Below are positions 44,214-53,887 of a stretch of 64,000 bases of DNA, piece after piece. Source of the DNA: Triparma verrucosa (Eukaryota > Sar > Bolidophyceae > Parmales > Triparmaceae). How positions within the stretch are numbered: position 1 is the first letter of the stretch; each line of letters begins with the position of its first letter. The notes below the pieces were generated by a model that was not told the DNA's origin, did not search any database, and saw only the letters and a list, made by a program, of their open reading frames with translations. The position numbers and the translations under genes were made by a program. The stretch spans positions 42,292 to 106,291 of the forward strand of contig BRXX01000087.1 in assembly GCA_030267905.1 (NCBI GenBank). The letters run 5' to 3'.

Positions 44214-44838
44214 TTTTTTTTTGTATAGCGCGTAGTTTTACAGGTTGGTGGAGATTTTAGAGGGGATTTTAGAGGGACCCTAGCAAACGTGATACTGCAG
44301 TTTTCAATGAACGTTCGAACGTTCACAGTTCGTTGTATTAAAGACGTGCCAAAGAATAGAAAGGGATGGATGGAAGTAGATATGATAGATACAGTCGAAC
44401 GATCAGAGGGCAGAGCCTGCTTATTAGACGACGAAGACGAAGATGGAAGACTCGATCGATGTAAAGGGTAAATATCTCGACAAAATGTTACGTTAAATTA
44501 AATATTATTTTATTTAATGGAAGGAAATTACTGAAGATTTTATCGGCTCACGAAATATTTTAATAATAAAGATCAGAGAACGAAATTTTGGTGACACTAA
44601 TTTTCCTTTTCCAGCTATATCGACCAAATCATTTCATTATCAGCAAGTTGTACACACGTCTAAATAAACTCAGTCTCCGTGACGGCCAACCGCTTCAAAC
44701 GTTTTGACGCTAAATCTGCTTCTGCTATTAATCTGTCGTCTGCACTTTTGGTAGTAAAAGTCTCTTTTGACTCTTCCTCGACTTCCATCGTCTTCTATTT
44801 TCCATAAACTCTGTTGTCAATTCTGTTGTCTATTTGTA

Positions 44839-44854
44839 GTACTGTTAACAGTAC
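44839..44854. promoter_or_regulatory. Perfect 16 bp palindrome upstream of cyclase gene
   Basis: GTACTGTTAACAGTAC reads the same on both strands, 75 bp before the cyclase ATG. It could be a dimeric transcription-factor site; this is inference from symmetry alone. Confidence 0.4.
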
Positions 44855-44892
44855 AACGTATCTATTTACAACATAATCTATCCACAATACAT

Positions 44893-44926
44893 ACAGTACA
44901 CTTTCAGTACACTGTCAGTACACTGT
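44893..44926. repeat. Short tandem repeat, CAGTACACT-type units
   Basis: Three imperfect copies of CAGTACACTxT immediately before the cyclase start codon. They share the AGTAC core with the palindrome 40 bp upstream. Confidence 0.6.
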
Positions 44927-44929
44927 AGT

Positions 44930-47332
44930 ATGTCTCGCTTGTCCTCTCTCCTCCATATCATCCTCCTAACTCTCCCCTACTTCCACACATTCCTAATCCT
45001 CTACCTTCCAACCTTATTACTCCTCCCTCCAACCCCTCCAATCCCTAATTTAACCTTAAACCTCCTTCTCTACCTCTCCCTCCTTCTACCATTATTAAAA
45101 TCACTCTACAATCGAAACTATCATACTAACCATTTTTTAACAATTGTTATATTGTGTAGTTTAATTTGGCCTCTTTATATATCATTCATATACCTATTAA
45201 ATACATCTCCATTAACGACTTCAAACTTAATAAAAATAAATTCAGAAGGTATAATAACTTACCCTCCCCGTAATTTCCCATTGTTATTATTAGAACGTAC
45301 AAGCCTCTACCTCCGTTTACTCCGTTTAGAATTCCATTTTCGTCCGGCAAAAATCGAACATTCTCTTACTAACTCCGTTAGAAAAAGGACTGTTATTACG
45401 TGTTCGGTTATTATTTTGTTTATGTTGATTGTTAGCAGTATTATGAGTTATAGTTTACCGTATGTTAGGGAGTATTATGTTAGAGCTGTAGGAGGTGGAG
45501 AAGGTATTATAACGTATCCTGTTGGATACCCTGATGTCGGAGCGGTTGTTGGTGATGTGTATGATTTTGGGAGGTTTTTCGAGAGTGAGACGCAGTTGAA
45601 TTATTTAGGTTAGTTTAAGAACGAATCTAAAACGTAACAGAAACGAGAGAACCATAAGTCATCACTAACAAAACACCCACAACAAAACAAACAAAGGTCG
45701 ACTAAACACATACAACATAAAAGTCTCTACACCCCTAGGCCACTACACAACCTCCTACTCAACCTCCATCTCCACTTCCCTCCTCCACACGAGTATCCTC
45801 TCAATAACGCTCCTCTCAATATTAAGTCTCTTAACATTCTATTTTTTCTTTAGACCGCTATTGGAATACGTCGTTATACCTTTAGAAGAAGTTAAATCGT
45901 TAACGTTTCAATTAGATAAATGGCCGGAAACGAGCGAAACAAAAGATTATAAAGGACTAGAAACGAGGATATTAATAGAAAGTCTCGAGACTTTTAAAGA
46001 ACTTTTAGCGGTAGCGCTTGGGAGGGGGGGGTTGAAAATTTATAAGGATTGGGGGGATGGTGGGGGTGGGGGGGGGAGGGAAGAGGTTGACGTCGTTTTT
46101 GTTTTTACGGATATTAGAGAGTTTACGAGGAGTACGGAGGTGAGAGTGGGGCGAGAAATGTTTATATAAGGAGCTTACGTTGTGGAAGATGGGTTGTTTT
46201 AAGATGTGTTGTTTTTATTATTATTATTATTCGTCGAATTCTAAATGTTAAAAACGTAATTTAACCCCGGTTTTTTACTACGCTTTGTTCGCTTCAGGTC
46301 CTCGAGGACAATGTCTTCAGGTGGTTGAACTGGATAGCCGGTTCCATCCATTCCGGTATCCGTCTCGGTGGTGGTGTGGTAGTGCGTAATGTTGGGGACG
46401 CTTTCTTCGCGGTTTGGGAGAAGGACGGGAAGGGAGATGAGGGGGGGAAGGTACTTGCGGGGGTGGTTTGGGGGTTGAGGGGGGTGGTGGGGGGGGGGGA
46501 GGAGGGGACGGAATGGCTCGAGGAGGAGACGAAGAGGAGGCTTAAAGAGGAGGACCTCATGGACGTTAAGCTCGGATTCGGGCTGACGACGGGGAAGGCT
46601 GTGCTGGGAGGGATGGGGAGTGATGAGAAGATCGACGTTAATTATGTTGGGGTCGGAGGAGAGGCGGCGGAAGTGCTAGAGTCGAGGACGAAGTTGTACG
46701 GCGTGTATGTGTTAATGGACGAAGGGTTCTGGGAAGGTTTGGAAGAGACTTTGAAGAACGGATGCAGATATGTCGGAGACCACGACGGTAGGGTCTATGC
46801 ATTCGACTTAGATTTAACGAAGGCCACAGCCGCGGAAGGGGGCCGGTCCCAGAAGAAGTGGACCGAGAACATTTTCGCGACGGACACAGGGTTAATAGCC
46901 GTGAGGAGGAAGTTCGACAAGGAGTTCTTCAGGAGGTGGAGGGACGTCGAAAGGGCATGGGAGGAGGAGGTGAGAGGTTGGGAATGCGTTAAATTTCATT
47001 CTACGCTAGCTAGTAGCTTAGTCTTAGATATTATATCGACACCACCATCCTACCCACCCAATTCTAAATTGTTAACGACGTCAATCGTTCATGCGACTCA
47101 CTTCGCTCGTCGCTCCGCTCGCCTGCAGGAGTTCAAAAAATGCATGGATATGGTCGTGAGCTTCAAGGACGATTACGACGACGGCGTCGCTCGGGTTTGG
47201 GAGGGAAGGTGCGGGGAGAAAATCGAGGAGAGGGAGAGGACCAGGGGTTTGGAAGTAATTCAAGAGGAAGAGAGGAGGGCCAGGGAGAGGAAGAGCACTG
47301 AGACGTGGTACGGGGATTTCATGGGCGAGTAG
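44930..47332 (+). CDS. Membrane class III nucleotidyl cyclase-like protein
   Basis: Exons 44930-45608, 45739-46139, 46298-46969 and 47129-47332 (phases 1, 0, 0) give 651 residues. Retaining the last intron, which is in frame, gives 704. Four or five hydrophobic helices lie before residue 175, and another just before the catalytic part (about 245-265). The cyclase core has both metal aspartates: VFVFTDIREFT (about 345) and RNVGDAFFAVW (about 392). GFGLTTGKAVLGGMGSDEKI and a TKLYGV strand follow. At the place of the usual transition-state pair (VN-x-ASR) the sequence is GGEAAEVLE, so Asn and Arg are missing; activity may be low or need a partner. A coiled, charged C-terminus ends the protein. 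The N-terminal exons are AT-rich, the third is GC-rich. Confidence 0.82.
46970..47128 (+). mobile_element. Probable introner, in frame and stop-free, in cyclase gene
   Basis: 159 bp. It starts GTGAGAGGTTGGGAATGCG, holds GTTAACGACGTCAATCG and ends CACTTCGCTCGTCGCTCCGC then TCGCCTGCAG. Its length is a multiple of three and it has no stop, so retention would insert 53 residues. Confidence 0.65.
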
Positions 47333-47365
47333 CGGAAAGATTGTTGTTGAAAGCTCTGTTGAATT

Positions 47366-47812
47366 TTAAGAAGAAGAAGAAGACGACGGCTTGTACGATT
47401 CTATTGTCACTCCAGCAGCACCGCCACTGGAAGAAGTCCTGTCAGAAGTCCCGTCAGCATCATCACTCCCGTCAACCCCCTGTCTAACTTTAATCGTCTC
47501 CTCCTTCAACTTCTCCAACTGCGCCTTCTGCTCCTCACTAAGCTCATCCTCAATGTCCCTACCCCAATTCCTCCCCGACCCGTCCCCCCCCAACTTCATG
47601 TCCAGCTCCCTCCTATCCCTCTCCCTCTCAATCTGATCCGCGTACTCCTTCCACTGCTCCATGAAATTGGACAGAGTCTTATCCGTCGCAGATTTGTGAA
47701 GAGCGAACTCGGAACGGACGTAAGTGTCACCGAGGTCCTTCATGTGAGGGGGGAGGAAGCGGTGGAGACGGAGGATGCGACGGTAGAGGAGGAGGCCGGG
47801 GGAGGAGGACAT
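47366..47812 (-). CDS. SDHAF3: SDHAF3 (ACN9), succinate dehydrogenase assembly factor
   Basis: A single exon of 148 residues. The N-terminus has the LYR-type motif (GLLLYRRILRLHRFLPPHMK) followed by LGDTYVRSEFALHKSATDKT and a helical segment MEQWKEYADQIE, matching the SDHAF3/ACN9 family. Family role: in the mitochondrial matrix it protects the iron-sulphur subunit of complex II during assembly. The C-terminal 40 residues (Asp/Ser-rich, ending in six Ser) are an extension beyond the usual protein. No separate mitochondrial presequence is evident. It is convergent with the cyclase gene, 33 bp apart. Confidence 0.9.
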   Translation of the reverse strand: MSSSPGLLLYRRILRLHRFLPPHMKDLGDTYVRSEFALHKSATDKTLSNFMEQWKEYADQIERERDRRELDMKLGGDGSGRNWGRDIEDELSEEQKAQLEKLKEETIKVRQGVDGSDDADGTSDRTSSSGGAAGVTIESYKPSSSSSS

Positions 47813-48556
47813 GGCGAGCTTTGCGCAAAACGACTCGGATGAAGGAAATGTTATTTAAATGGAGGGAGGGACGGGGAGGAGATGAAAGGGAGCGTTTGAA
47901 CAGTGTCTTTAGGACAGTAGGACGACGGTGGAAGCGCTATTTGAGCTCTGCGGCAACTTTCGGCTGTTTTGAAAATTGAACGAAGTTGGTGATGCTTTCT
48001 TCCGGCTGGAATAATTTTGGAAAGTTGGTGGTGACTGAAAAGTGTTGTTCAAACGCACGAAATTAAACTTAAAAGACAGTAATTCACTTCCAAATTGTCT
48101 ATGCTAGTAAAATTTATAAAACAGAACCGGAAAGCATTCCGTCTTGCACAGCGCCTGCGGAGATGCCTCGTGCTACTCTGCGATCAGGCATTATTAAGTT
48201 GTTTGCTGCATGATGCTTGTAAGCTTCAACCAGTATGAACATGCCTATAAACATGGCAATTGCGATGCTGGTAACACTCAGCCCATCAGTATGAACACTG
48301 ATGTATTTGGTTCCGCCTCAACTCCAAGGGCACTGAAAAGATACAGGGAGGGCAAAGCCGCAATTATTATAAATATCTCTTTGGGCTGGAGGGGTGGGTG
48401 GTTGGTGCTACGTCGTGATGAAAAATTACGCAAGAAAGCCACAATTGTTTATCCATTAAACTATTACTCTCCTTCTTTTTTAATCCTACCAAATAAATTC
48501 GTAACCAATATCATCTCGTCGCCCTCCCCCCTCCCCTCCACACCCCAAACCTAAAC
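47813..48556. other. Intergenic region of about 740 bp
   Basis: Lies upstream of SDHAF3 and downstream of the OSCA-like gene. CAGTATGAACA occurs twice (48231 and 48281). The frame at 48210 has no recognised family and unremarkable composition. I see no RNA gene. Confidence 0.35.
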
Positions 48557-51500
48557 CTAAAGCTGCGGCGGCGTCCAATGCGTCGTCCCGGTGTTGTGAT
48601 CAACGTAGTACGGCCTCCCGTCGGGCGCCCTCTTGAGCTCCCACCCTCTCGGCAGTACGATTCCCTGGCTCTGCTGCCTCATCCCTGCCATCCCTGGCCT
48701 TTGCGGTGCAGCCGCGGCACGGTAGACTGGCCTCGTCCACTGCGTTGTCTGGGTGTTGTGATTAACGTAGTAGGGTTGTCCTTGAGCTGTCATTTTCATC
48801 TCCCAGCCCGCTGGGAGGGGCTGGAACTGCCCCCCTGCCGCGCCGGCCTGAGGGACCGCCATCGCCACTGCCACCCCGGGCATCTGGACCTGCACCTGCT
48901 GTACCTGCACCTGCTGTACCTGCACCTGCTGTACCTGCACCTGCTGTACCTGCACCTGCTGCACCTGCTGCACCTGGTGCATTTGCATGTGACCCTGTTG
49001 CTGGCGGTACGGGTTGCCGCCCTGCTGCCCGGGCGTGAAGAAGCCCCCCACTCCACTTCCACCAGTCCCTCCCCCGTGGTTGGTGGGGGACATTTGAACG
49101 GCGACGGGCTGAGCCGGCCTCATCATCTGCTGCTGAGGCAAAGGCGCCGCCTGAACCTGTTGCGGCTGCTGCTGTCCGGACAGAACGGATTGCTGGGCGT
49201 AGTACTTGCAGGAGCCGAAGAAGTTCACCCTTTGGCCGGCGTCGGCGAGGGGCATGTCCTGGTCGCTGTTCAAACTCAACGAGGACGGGTCCAGAGTTTG
49301 CCCGTCCAGCGTGACCTTCCTGCAGGGCAGATAGATGGGGTTGACCATGCTCACGTCGCAGGCGAACAGCGGGTTGATCAAACTATCCCTCTTCAGGTTC
49401 GGCACGTAAGCGCTGACTCCCGTCAAGTTCCTGTACTCGACGTTGCTGGCCTTTCCGACCTCGTCGACAGACTGGCAGCACAGGGACTTGCACGCAGACG
49501 TGATCTTCCTGAAGAATAAGATCCAGAACCCAAAGACGAATATCATAATTCCGACACCTTCGTAGACGCCAACGATGCGCTTCTGCTCGTCCGTCCAGAC
49601 ATTTGCTGTATCCGTGCATGTGAAGAGGTTGCAGTCAGGCTTCTCCGCAGGGTTCCTGTAAGGCCAGTTGGAAAAGAAGACTCGGGCCATGACGACGTGG
49701 ACCCAGACGCTGACGACCATCATCTTCCGGGAAGCGGTCGCCAGGGACTCGTCGTACATGGGGGGCCTGCTCCACATCCTCAGGAGGCAGTACCTGTCGA
49801 CAATGTAGGTGACAAGCATGGCGGCGGAGGTGATGAACAGCGAGGAAGGGATGATGGTACTATAGAACAAGCCCACGAAGAGCGTCTTGATCATGTCGGT
49901 GTAGCGCTCGGCCAGGTTCCAGTAGGCTCCCTGGAACAACACGTTCATCTGGCTCTGGGTGGGCTTGGTAGGGGCGACGACGTAGTGCATCACGTGCTCG
50001 TAAATGTTCAGGCACCGGATCACGGGCGTGGTGAAGCAGTCGGCGATAAGGATCGACTGGACCTGGCTCAAGTTCGCGGAGGAAAACTGGGCGTCAAAGT
50101 CAGTTACGACGTACATCAAAACGGCCGTGTTGAGGCATCGGGCGATCATGAGCTTTCTCAAGATGGAAGTCTGGACGTCTCCCTCGTCGACATGCACCTC
50201 CATCATCAGAGTGAGCTTCTTCAGCGTCCACGGCAGCATGCCGTTGAGAAGAGAAACGAAGATAGCCGAGGCGTAGCCGGTGCTCGATTCCGCAACCTCC
50301 GTTCCGTCCTCGTTGTCCGAAACCGAGACGCTCAAAGCGTTCAAGATGGCAAATGACACGCCGAGAATGCCCGCAGTGATGGCGTAGCTCTTGAAGAGAC
50401 CCCCCCAGTAGTCGACAAAGCTAAGGTGCAGGTTCTCGTAGATGACCTCGCTGGGTTCCACAGGCTCGTCGACCCTCAAAACTTGTCCCTCCATGGTGCT
50501 GTTGTCGTTCATGCTGAAGCACTGCATATTGAACTGCTCCTCCAAAATTCCGGTGGCGCAGTCACGAAGGCACGCCCTCTGGTCACTCTCCTTGTTGAAG
50601 ATAACGTAGACGGCCTTGGCGTGGTAGGTAGGCTTGGTGAGGCTTTGCACCTCCAGGGTCAACTCGGCCTTCTTGTTATTCATGTCGCCCAGCTTCTTCT
50701 TCGAGGCTTCCCCAACCTCCTTCCCAGCAGCCACCATCGATGCGTTGGTCGCCTCGACCGCGGCGATTTCCTCGTCGAGCTCGCGGCTGTCGGCCAGCTT
50801 CTTCAACAACGGCCCGTTGTCCAAGGCGACGCTCACAAAAACGACGTCTCCCCACTTCTTGAAGAAGTGGTAGTAGCTGTCGGGGTTCTTCATGTGCTCG
50901 GGCACCCTCGTCACCCTCACGGCGTAATCTTGCGGCGTTTGCTGGGCAAGGTCGATCTGCTCAATGTTCTTGCTTTCGAAGTACTTCAGCGCAAACACAA
51001 AGGCGCCCAGAACCAGGCACGTAATTATGTCCGCCTGGCCCTGGTTGGCGAACGTGAGGTTATCACGCCCTAGGCCGTAGACACTTCCGACTAGAGTAGA
51101 TGTGGTGTTCTCCGGGTTGAACTCAGAGTTGGTCGCAATAGTGTTGAGGTTTACGCAGGCACAGCCTCCCACCACGACAAAGAGGAGGAGGAGCTGACGG
51201 AAGTACAGAGATATTCCTATCCCAAACTCGTCCAGTTCCTTGTAGCTCCCGCAAATTTCGTAAGGCCTCGCGGGCTCGCCAGAGACGGGATCCTGTATCT
51301 CCCCAGGCCTGGCGAGCCTGTATCCGGTGCCCTTCGACGACTGCTGGGCGCTCTGATTGCCAGCTCCCATCTGGAGCATTCCGCCACACCCAACGCCAGG
51401 CCCAGACGACTTGCTCACTTTGATCCGCTTGGGGAGGTTCTCGTGGTAGAATTTCCAAGCCTTGGCAATCGACGGGGGCTCATATGACGGAGGAGGCGCG

Positions 51501-51775
51501 GATGTGTCCACCGGAACGAACGAGATTTCGGAGGAGCGCTCTTGGTCCTCGGGGGGGGGACCCAATCCTTCTGTGGAGGCAGTAGCGAGCGGTTGGGTTA
51601 GACTTTTTTGAGGATCAAAAAGGCAAAGTAGTGTGTTGAGATCAAAGAGAAGAAGGGACCGGGGAAAAGGCCTTTCACGGGGGAAATGCAGCGTCCTAGA
51701 TTCCTCCGGAACTGTAAGTACTCTAATACATAAGATATACACCCATAATGTTACTATTGACGCACCGGTCGACAT
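48557..51775 (-). CDS. OSCA/TMEM63-like channel with C-terminal WW domains
   Basis: An open frame of about 1,070 residues from the ATG at 51775. The 5' end probably holds two short introns (51712-51765 and 51571-51678), which would give 1,018 residues; conserved sequence starts near 51570. The first helix is LYFRQLLLLFVVVGGCACV. A cytosolic RRM-like domain with coiled coil follows (YAVRVTRVPEHMKNPDSYYH; KAELTLEVQSL; AKAVYVIFNKE), ending EPVEPSEVIYENL, the OSCA signature. About nine helices follow (for example YASAIFVSLLNGMLPW and VYEGVGIMIFVFGFWILFF). The C-terminus is Gln-rich with VQVQQ repeats and two WW domains (LPAGWEMKMTAQGQPYYVNH; LPRGWELKRAPDGRPYYVDH). Family role: osmotic or mechanical gating of a cation channel. 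The WW fusion is unusual. Confidence 0.85.
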   Translation of the reverse strand: MSTGASIVTLWVYILCIRVLTVPEESRTLHFPRERPFPRSLLLFDLNTLLCLFDPQKSLTQPLATASTEGLGPPPEDQERSSEISFVPVDTSAPPPSYEPPSIAKAWKFYHENLPKRIKVSKSSGPGVGCGGMLQMGAGNQSAQQSSKGTGYRLARPGEIQDPVSGEPARPYEICGSYKELDEFGIGISLYFRQLLLLFVVVGGCACVNLNTIATNSEFNPENTTSTLVGSVYGLGRDNLTFANQGQADIITCLVLGAFVFALKYFESKNIEQIDLAQQTPQDYAVRVTRVPEHMKNPDSYYHFFKKWGDVVFVSVALDNGPLLKKLADSRELDEEIAAVEATNASMVAAGKEVGEASKKKLGDMNNKKAELTLEVQSLTKPTYHAKAVYVIFNKESDQRACLRDCATGILEEQFNMQCFSMNDNSTMEGQVLRVDEPVEPSEVIYENLHLSFVDYWGGLFKSYAITAGILGVSFAILNALSVSVSDNEDGTEVAESSTGYASAIFVSLLNGMLPWTLKKLTLMMEVHVDEGDVQTSILRKLMIARCLNTAVLMYVVTDFDAQFSSANLSQVQSILIADCFTTPVIRCLNIYEHVMHYVVAPTKPTQSQMNVLFQGAYWNLAERYTDMIKTLFVGLFYSTIIPSSLFITSAAMLVTYIVDRYCLLRMWSRPPMYDESLATASRKMMVVSVWVHVVMARVFFSNWPYRNPAEKPDCNLFTCTDTANVWTDEQKRIVGVYEGVGIMIFVFGFWILFFRKITSACKSLCCQSVDEVGKASNVEYRNLTGVSAYVPNLKRDSLINPLFACDVSMVNPIYLPCRKVTLDGQTLDPSSLSLNSDQDMPLADAGQRVNFFGSCKYYAQQSVLSGQQQPQQVQAAPLPQQQMMRPAQPVAVQMSPTNHGGGTGGSGVGGFFTPGQQGGNPYRQQQGHMQMHQVQQVQQVQVQQVQVQQVQVQQVQVQQVQVQMPGVAVAMAVPQAGAAGGQFQPLPAGWEMKMTAQGQPYYVNHNTQTTQWTRPVYRAAAAPQRPGMAGMRQQSQGIVLPRGWELKRAPDGRPYYVDHNTGTTHWTPPQL
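48894..48975 (-). repeat. 15 bp tandem repeat coding VQVQQ
   Basis: Five to six nearly exact copies of a 15 bp unit (CTGCTGTACCTGCAC on the plus strand), coding the VQVQQ array ahead of the WW domains. High identity suggests recent expansion or copy-number change. Confidence 0.9.
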
Positions 51776-51932
51776 GGTTGCAAGAGGCAAAGTGAAATTT
51801 TGGATCTCTACTGCTCTCTGCTCTCTCAGACTCTCTGTTTATTTTTGGTGAAGTCCTTGAAAACATAAACAATCCCAAAACGAAACGCACATATTGAACG
51901 TGCTGACTCAGCCCTCCCCCCGCCCCCACGCA

Positions 51933-53262
51933 ATGACCAGAATCCTTCTCTTGCTTGCTTGCTTGTGCGGCCCCTATGCTAAGGCTCTCTCCCCCGCCTT
52001 TGTCGGCACGTCAAAGGGAGCCTTTGACTGTTCCTTTAAAGCAAGCTACCCGCGGTCGTACAAGGTTCTCAAGACGGACAAGCCCGCTCCTGGTACTGGA
52101 GACTACAACGACGAGTTCTGGGCCCAGGTTCCCTGGACGGAGGACTTTGTTGACATCACTGGCAATGCTTCCTTAACACCTCGATTCAAGACCGCTGTCA
52201 AGATCGTTTACGACGACGAATACCTCTACTTTCTTGGGAAGCTGGAGGAACCTCAAGTGTGGGCAACCCTGACGACCGACAACTGTGTCATCTTCAACGA
52301 CAATGACTTTGAGATTTTCATCAACCCGGACGCCACCACCCATAATTACAAGGAGATCGAGCTTAACGCCTTCGCCCACGTTTGGGACCTGGCGCTGAAC
52401 GTGCCGTACGGGGACGGTGGCTACGAGAACTCGACGCGGGTGATGGATCCCGGGTTTGACATGCTTCAGCCGAGCACGGTGGCGACGTGGCCGACTGTCA
52501 AAAGCGGCGTCACTGTCTTCCCGGAATCGTGTATTAATGATCCCAGCACGGCCCCCAACGAAGGCTGGGGCGTCGAAGTGAGGCTACCTCTGGAGGGCAT
52601 CATCTACAACACCACGAGTTCCATGCCCGAGCAGGGGGACTTCTGGAGGCTTGACTTTTCTCGCGTGGAGTGGAGGGTGCTTGTCAACGAGACATCGGGA
52701 GAGTACTACAAGGACCCGGCCTATCCTAATGAGGACAATTGGGTTTGGCAGGAGGTGAGTGTGCAGAAGCAGCAGCAGGAGGATGAGGAGGATGGTGATG
52801 AGGAGGATGGTGATGAGGAGGTGGTGGTGGACGAGGAGGAGGAGGGAATGTGCTAATAATAACCCTAACTACTACTAAGAATAACTGACCCTCTCACATC
52901 CCACCCCACATTTCCAGATTGGCGTCGTCGCCATGCACAACCCCGACAAGTGGGGTATCATCCAGTTCGGCGGCATCATCGGCGAGGACGACAACTCTGT
53001 CGATCTCTACGAGGAATGGCCGGCTAGGCAGATGGCAATGATGATATATTACGCCGAACACAGTTTTGCAGGAGCCAACAACGGCACCTACACAACTGAC
53101 ATTCAGGAACTCACCAAGTACTCGCCAATCGAAGGAGCGCTCAGCAGCGGTTGTGGAGACATCAGCGTTACCCTACCAAAGGGAGGGGGCTTTGTGGGAG
53201 AGACTACCTACGGCGGATTCACTGCTCTGGTTAGAGAAGATAGGCAACTTACGCTGAAGTAG
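51933..53262 (+). CDS. Secreted CBM9-like carbohydrate-binding protein
   Basis: Two exons, 51933-52754 and 52918-53262 (phase 0), give 388 residues. A clear signal peptide (RILLLLACLCGPYAKA) precedes a domain with the CBM9-like pattern: DYNDEFWAQVPWTEDFVDIT, TAVKIVYDDEYLYFLGKLEE, NDNDFEIFINPDATTHNYKE, IELNAFAHVWDLALN, and GWGVEVRLPLEGI with DFWRLDFSRVEWR further on. After the splice, IGVVAMHNPDKWGIIQFGG completes the domain. Bacterial relatives bind or process glycans; here the target is unknown, perhaps cell-wall polysaccharide. There are several N-glycosylation sites. The 163 bp intron holds a GAGGATGGTGAT repeat. Divergent from the OSCA-like gene; about 150 bp separate the starts. Confidence 0.87.
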
Positions 53263-53887
53263 GTGACATTACTAAGACGACCTTTTTTATTCAAAGTAAC
53301 TTCAGGACGCCTAGGCAACTTTCGCTGAAGTAGTATAAGACGGGGCAGACCAAGTCGCAGATTTGCCAATTTTCATTCGAACGATGCGTTTTTATTGTTG
53401 CAGGCAGGCAGCGTGACGTACGTACTTGGACCATCTTCGTTTTTTTTAACGCCCAGCCTCAAGGAGAGAAAAAATATGATAAAAGAAATTGCACCATTCT
53501 TCGGTAGAATTTCAGATTTCAGGGACGTTTCAGCAGCTGTTCCACCCCCCACACCTCCTTTACCCGTTCATTTGTCTTGATCCCTTGAGGTCCAAGCCGG
53601 CAATTTTAAACCCCAGCCGCGCACGTCCTACTATCTAAAAAAGCGGCGACCCTTTTCAACGCCATTTTTTCCCATTTCGTTTGGTTGCAAACAGCCAATT
53701 TTTAGCTCGGTCCGCCCTCCTGCCCCTTGCAACTGCACTTTCTTACCTAACCGAGCTTCCTCAGCGAAGTTCAATTTTATATTCGACTGCTCACGCTACC
53801 TTTTTACCCAAAATAGTCGACAAGCAATTTTTTTCGACATAAACTTACTTCAATTTTGAAAAATAAGGAATTAAGGGCCGCATCGTT
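53263..53887. other. Intergenic region upstream of tandem channel gene
   Basis: About 625 bp of mixed composition. GCCTAGGCAACTTTCGCTGAAG near 53308 nearly repeats the last codons and stop of the upstream gene (53243-53266), so a small local duplication has occurred. No gene is seen. Confidence 0.45.

Larger units (their letters stand above)
44214..44929. other. AT-rich intergenic region between proteasome-like and cyclase genes
   Basis: About 715 bp between divergent genes, clearly AT-rich from 44460. It holds a perfect 16 bp palindrome at 44839-44854 and a short tandem array of CAGTACACT-like units at 44893-44926. The 60-codon frame at 44289 has no family signal and I do not call it a gene. 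Confidence 0.45.

Noticed and set aside
44289..44471. A 60-codon frame upstream of the cyclase
   Set aside because: Short, with no recognised motif; no supporting splice or start context.
48894..48975. Regular 15 bp repeats considered as a CRISPR-like array
   Set aside because: There are no spacers; the unit encodes a pentapeptide in frame in a eukaryotic gene.
48578..49519. A 313-codon plus-strand frame opposite the OSCA-like gene, with HLHLLYLHLL repeats
   Set aside because: It mirrors the 15 bp repeat and WW coding on the other strand; His/Leu/Arg-rich composition is typical of antisense shadows.
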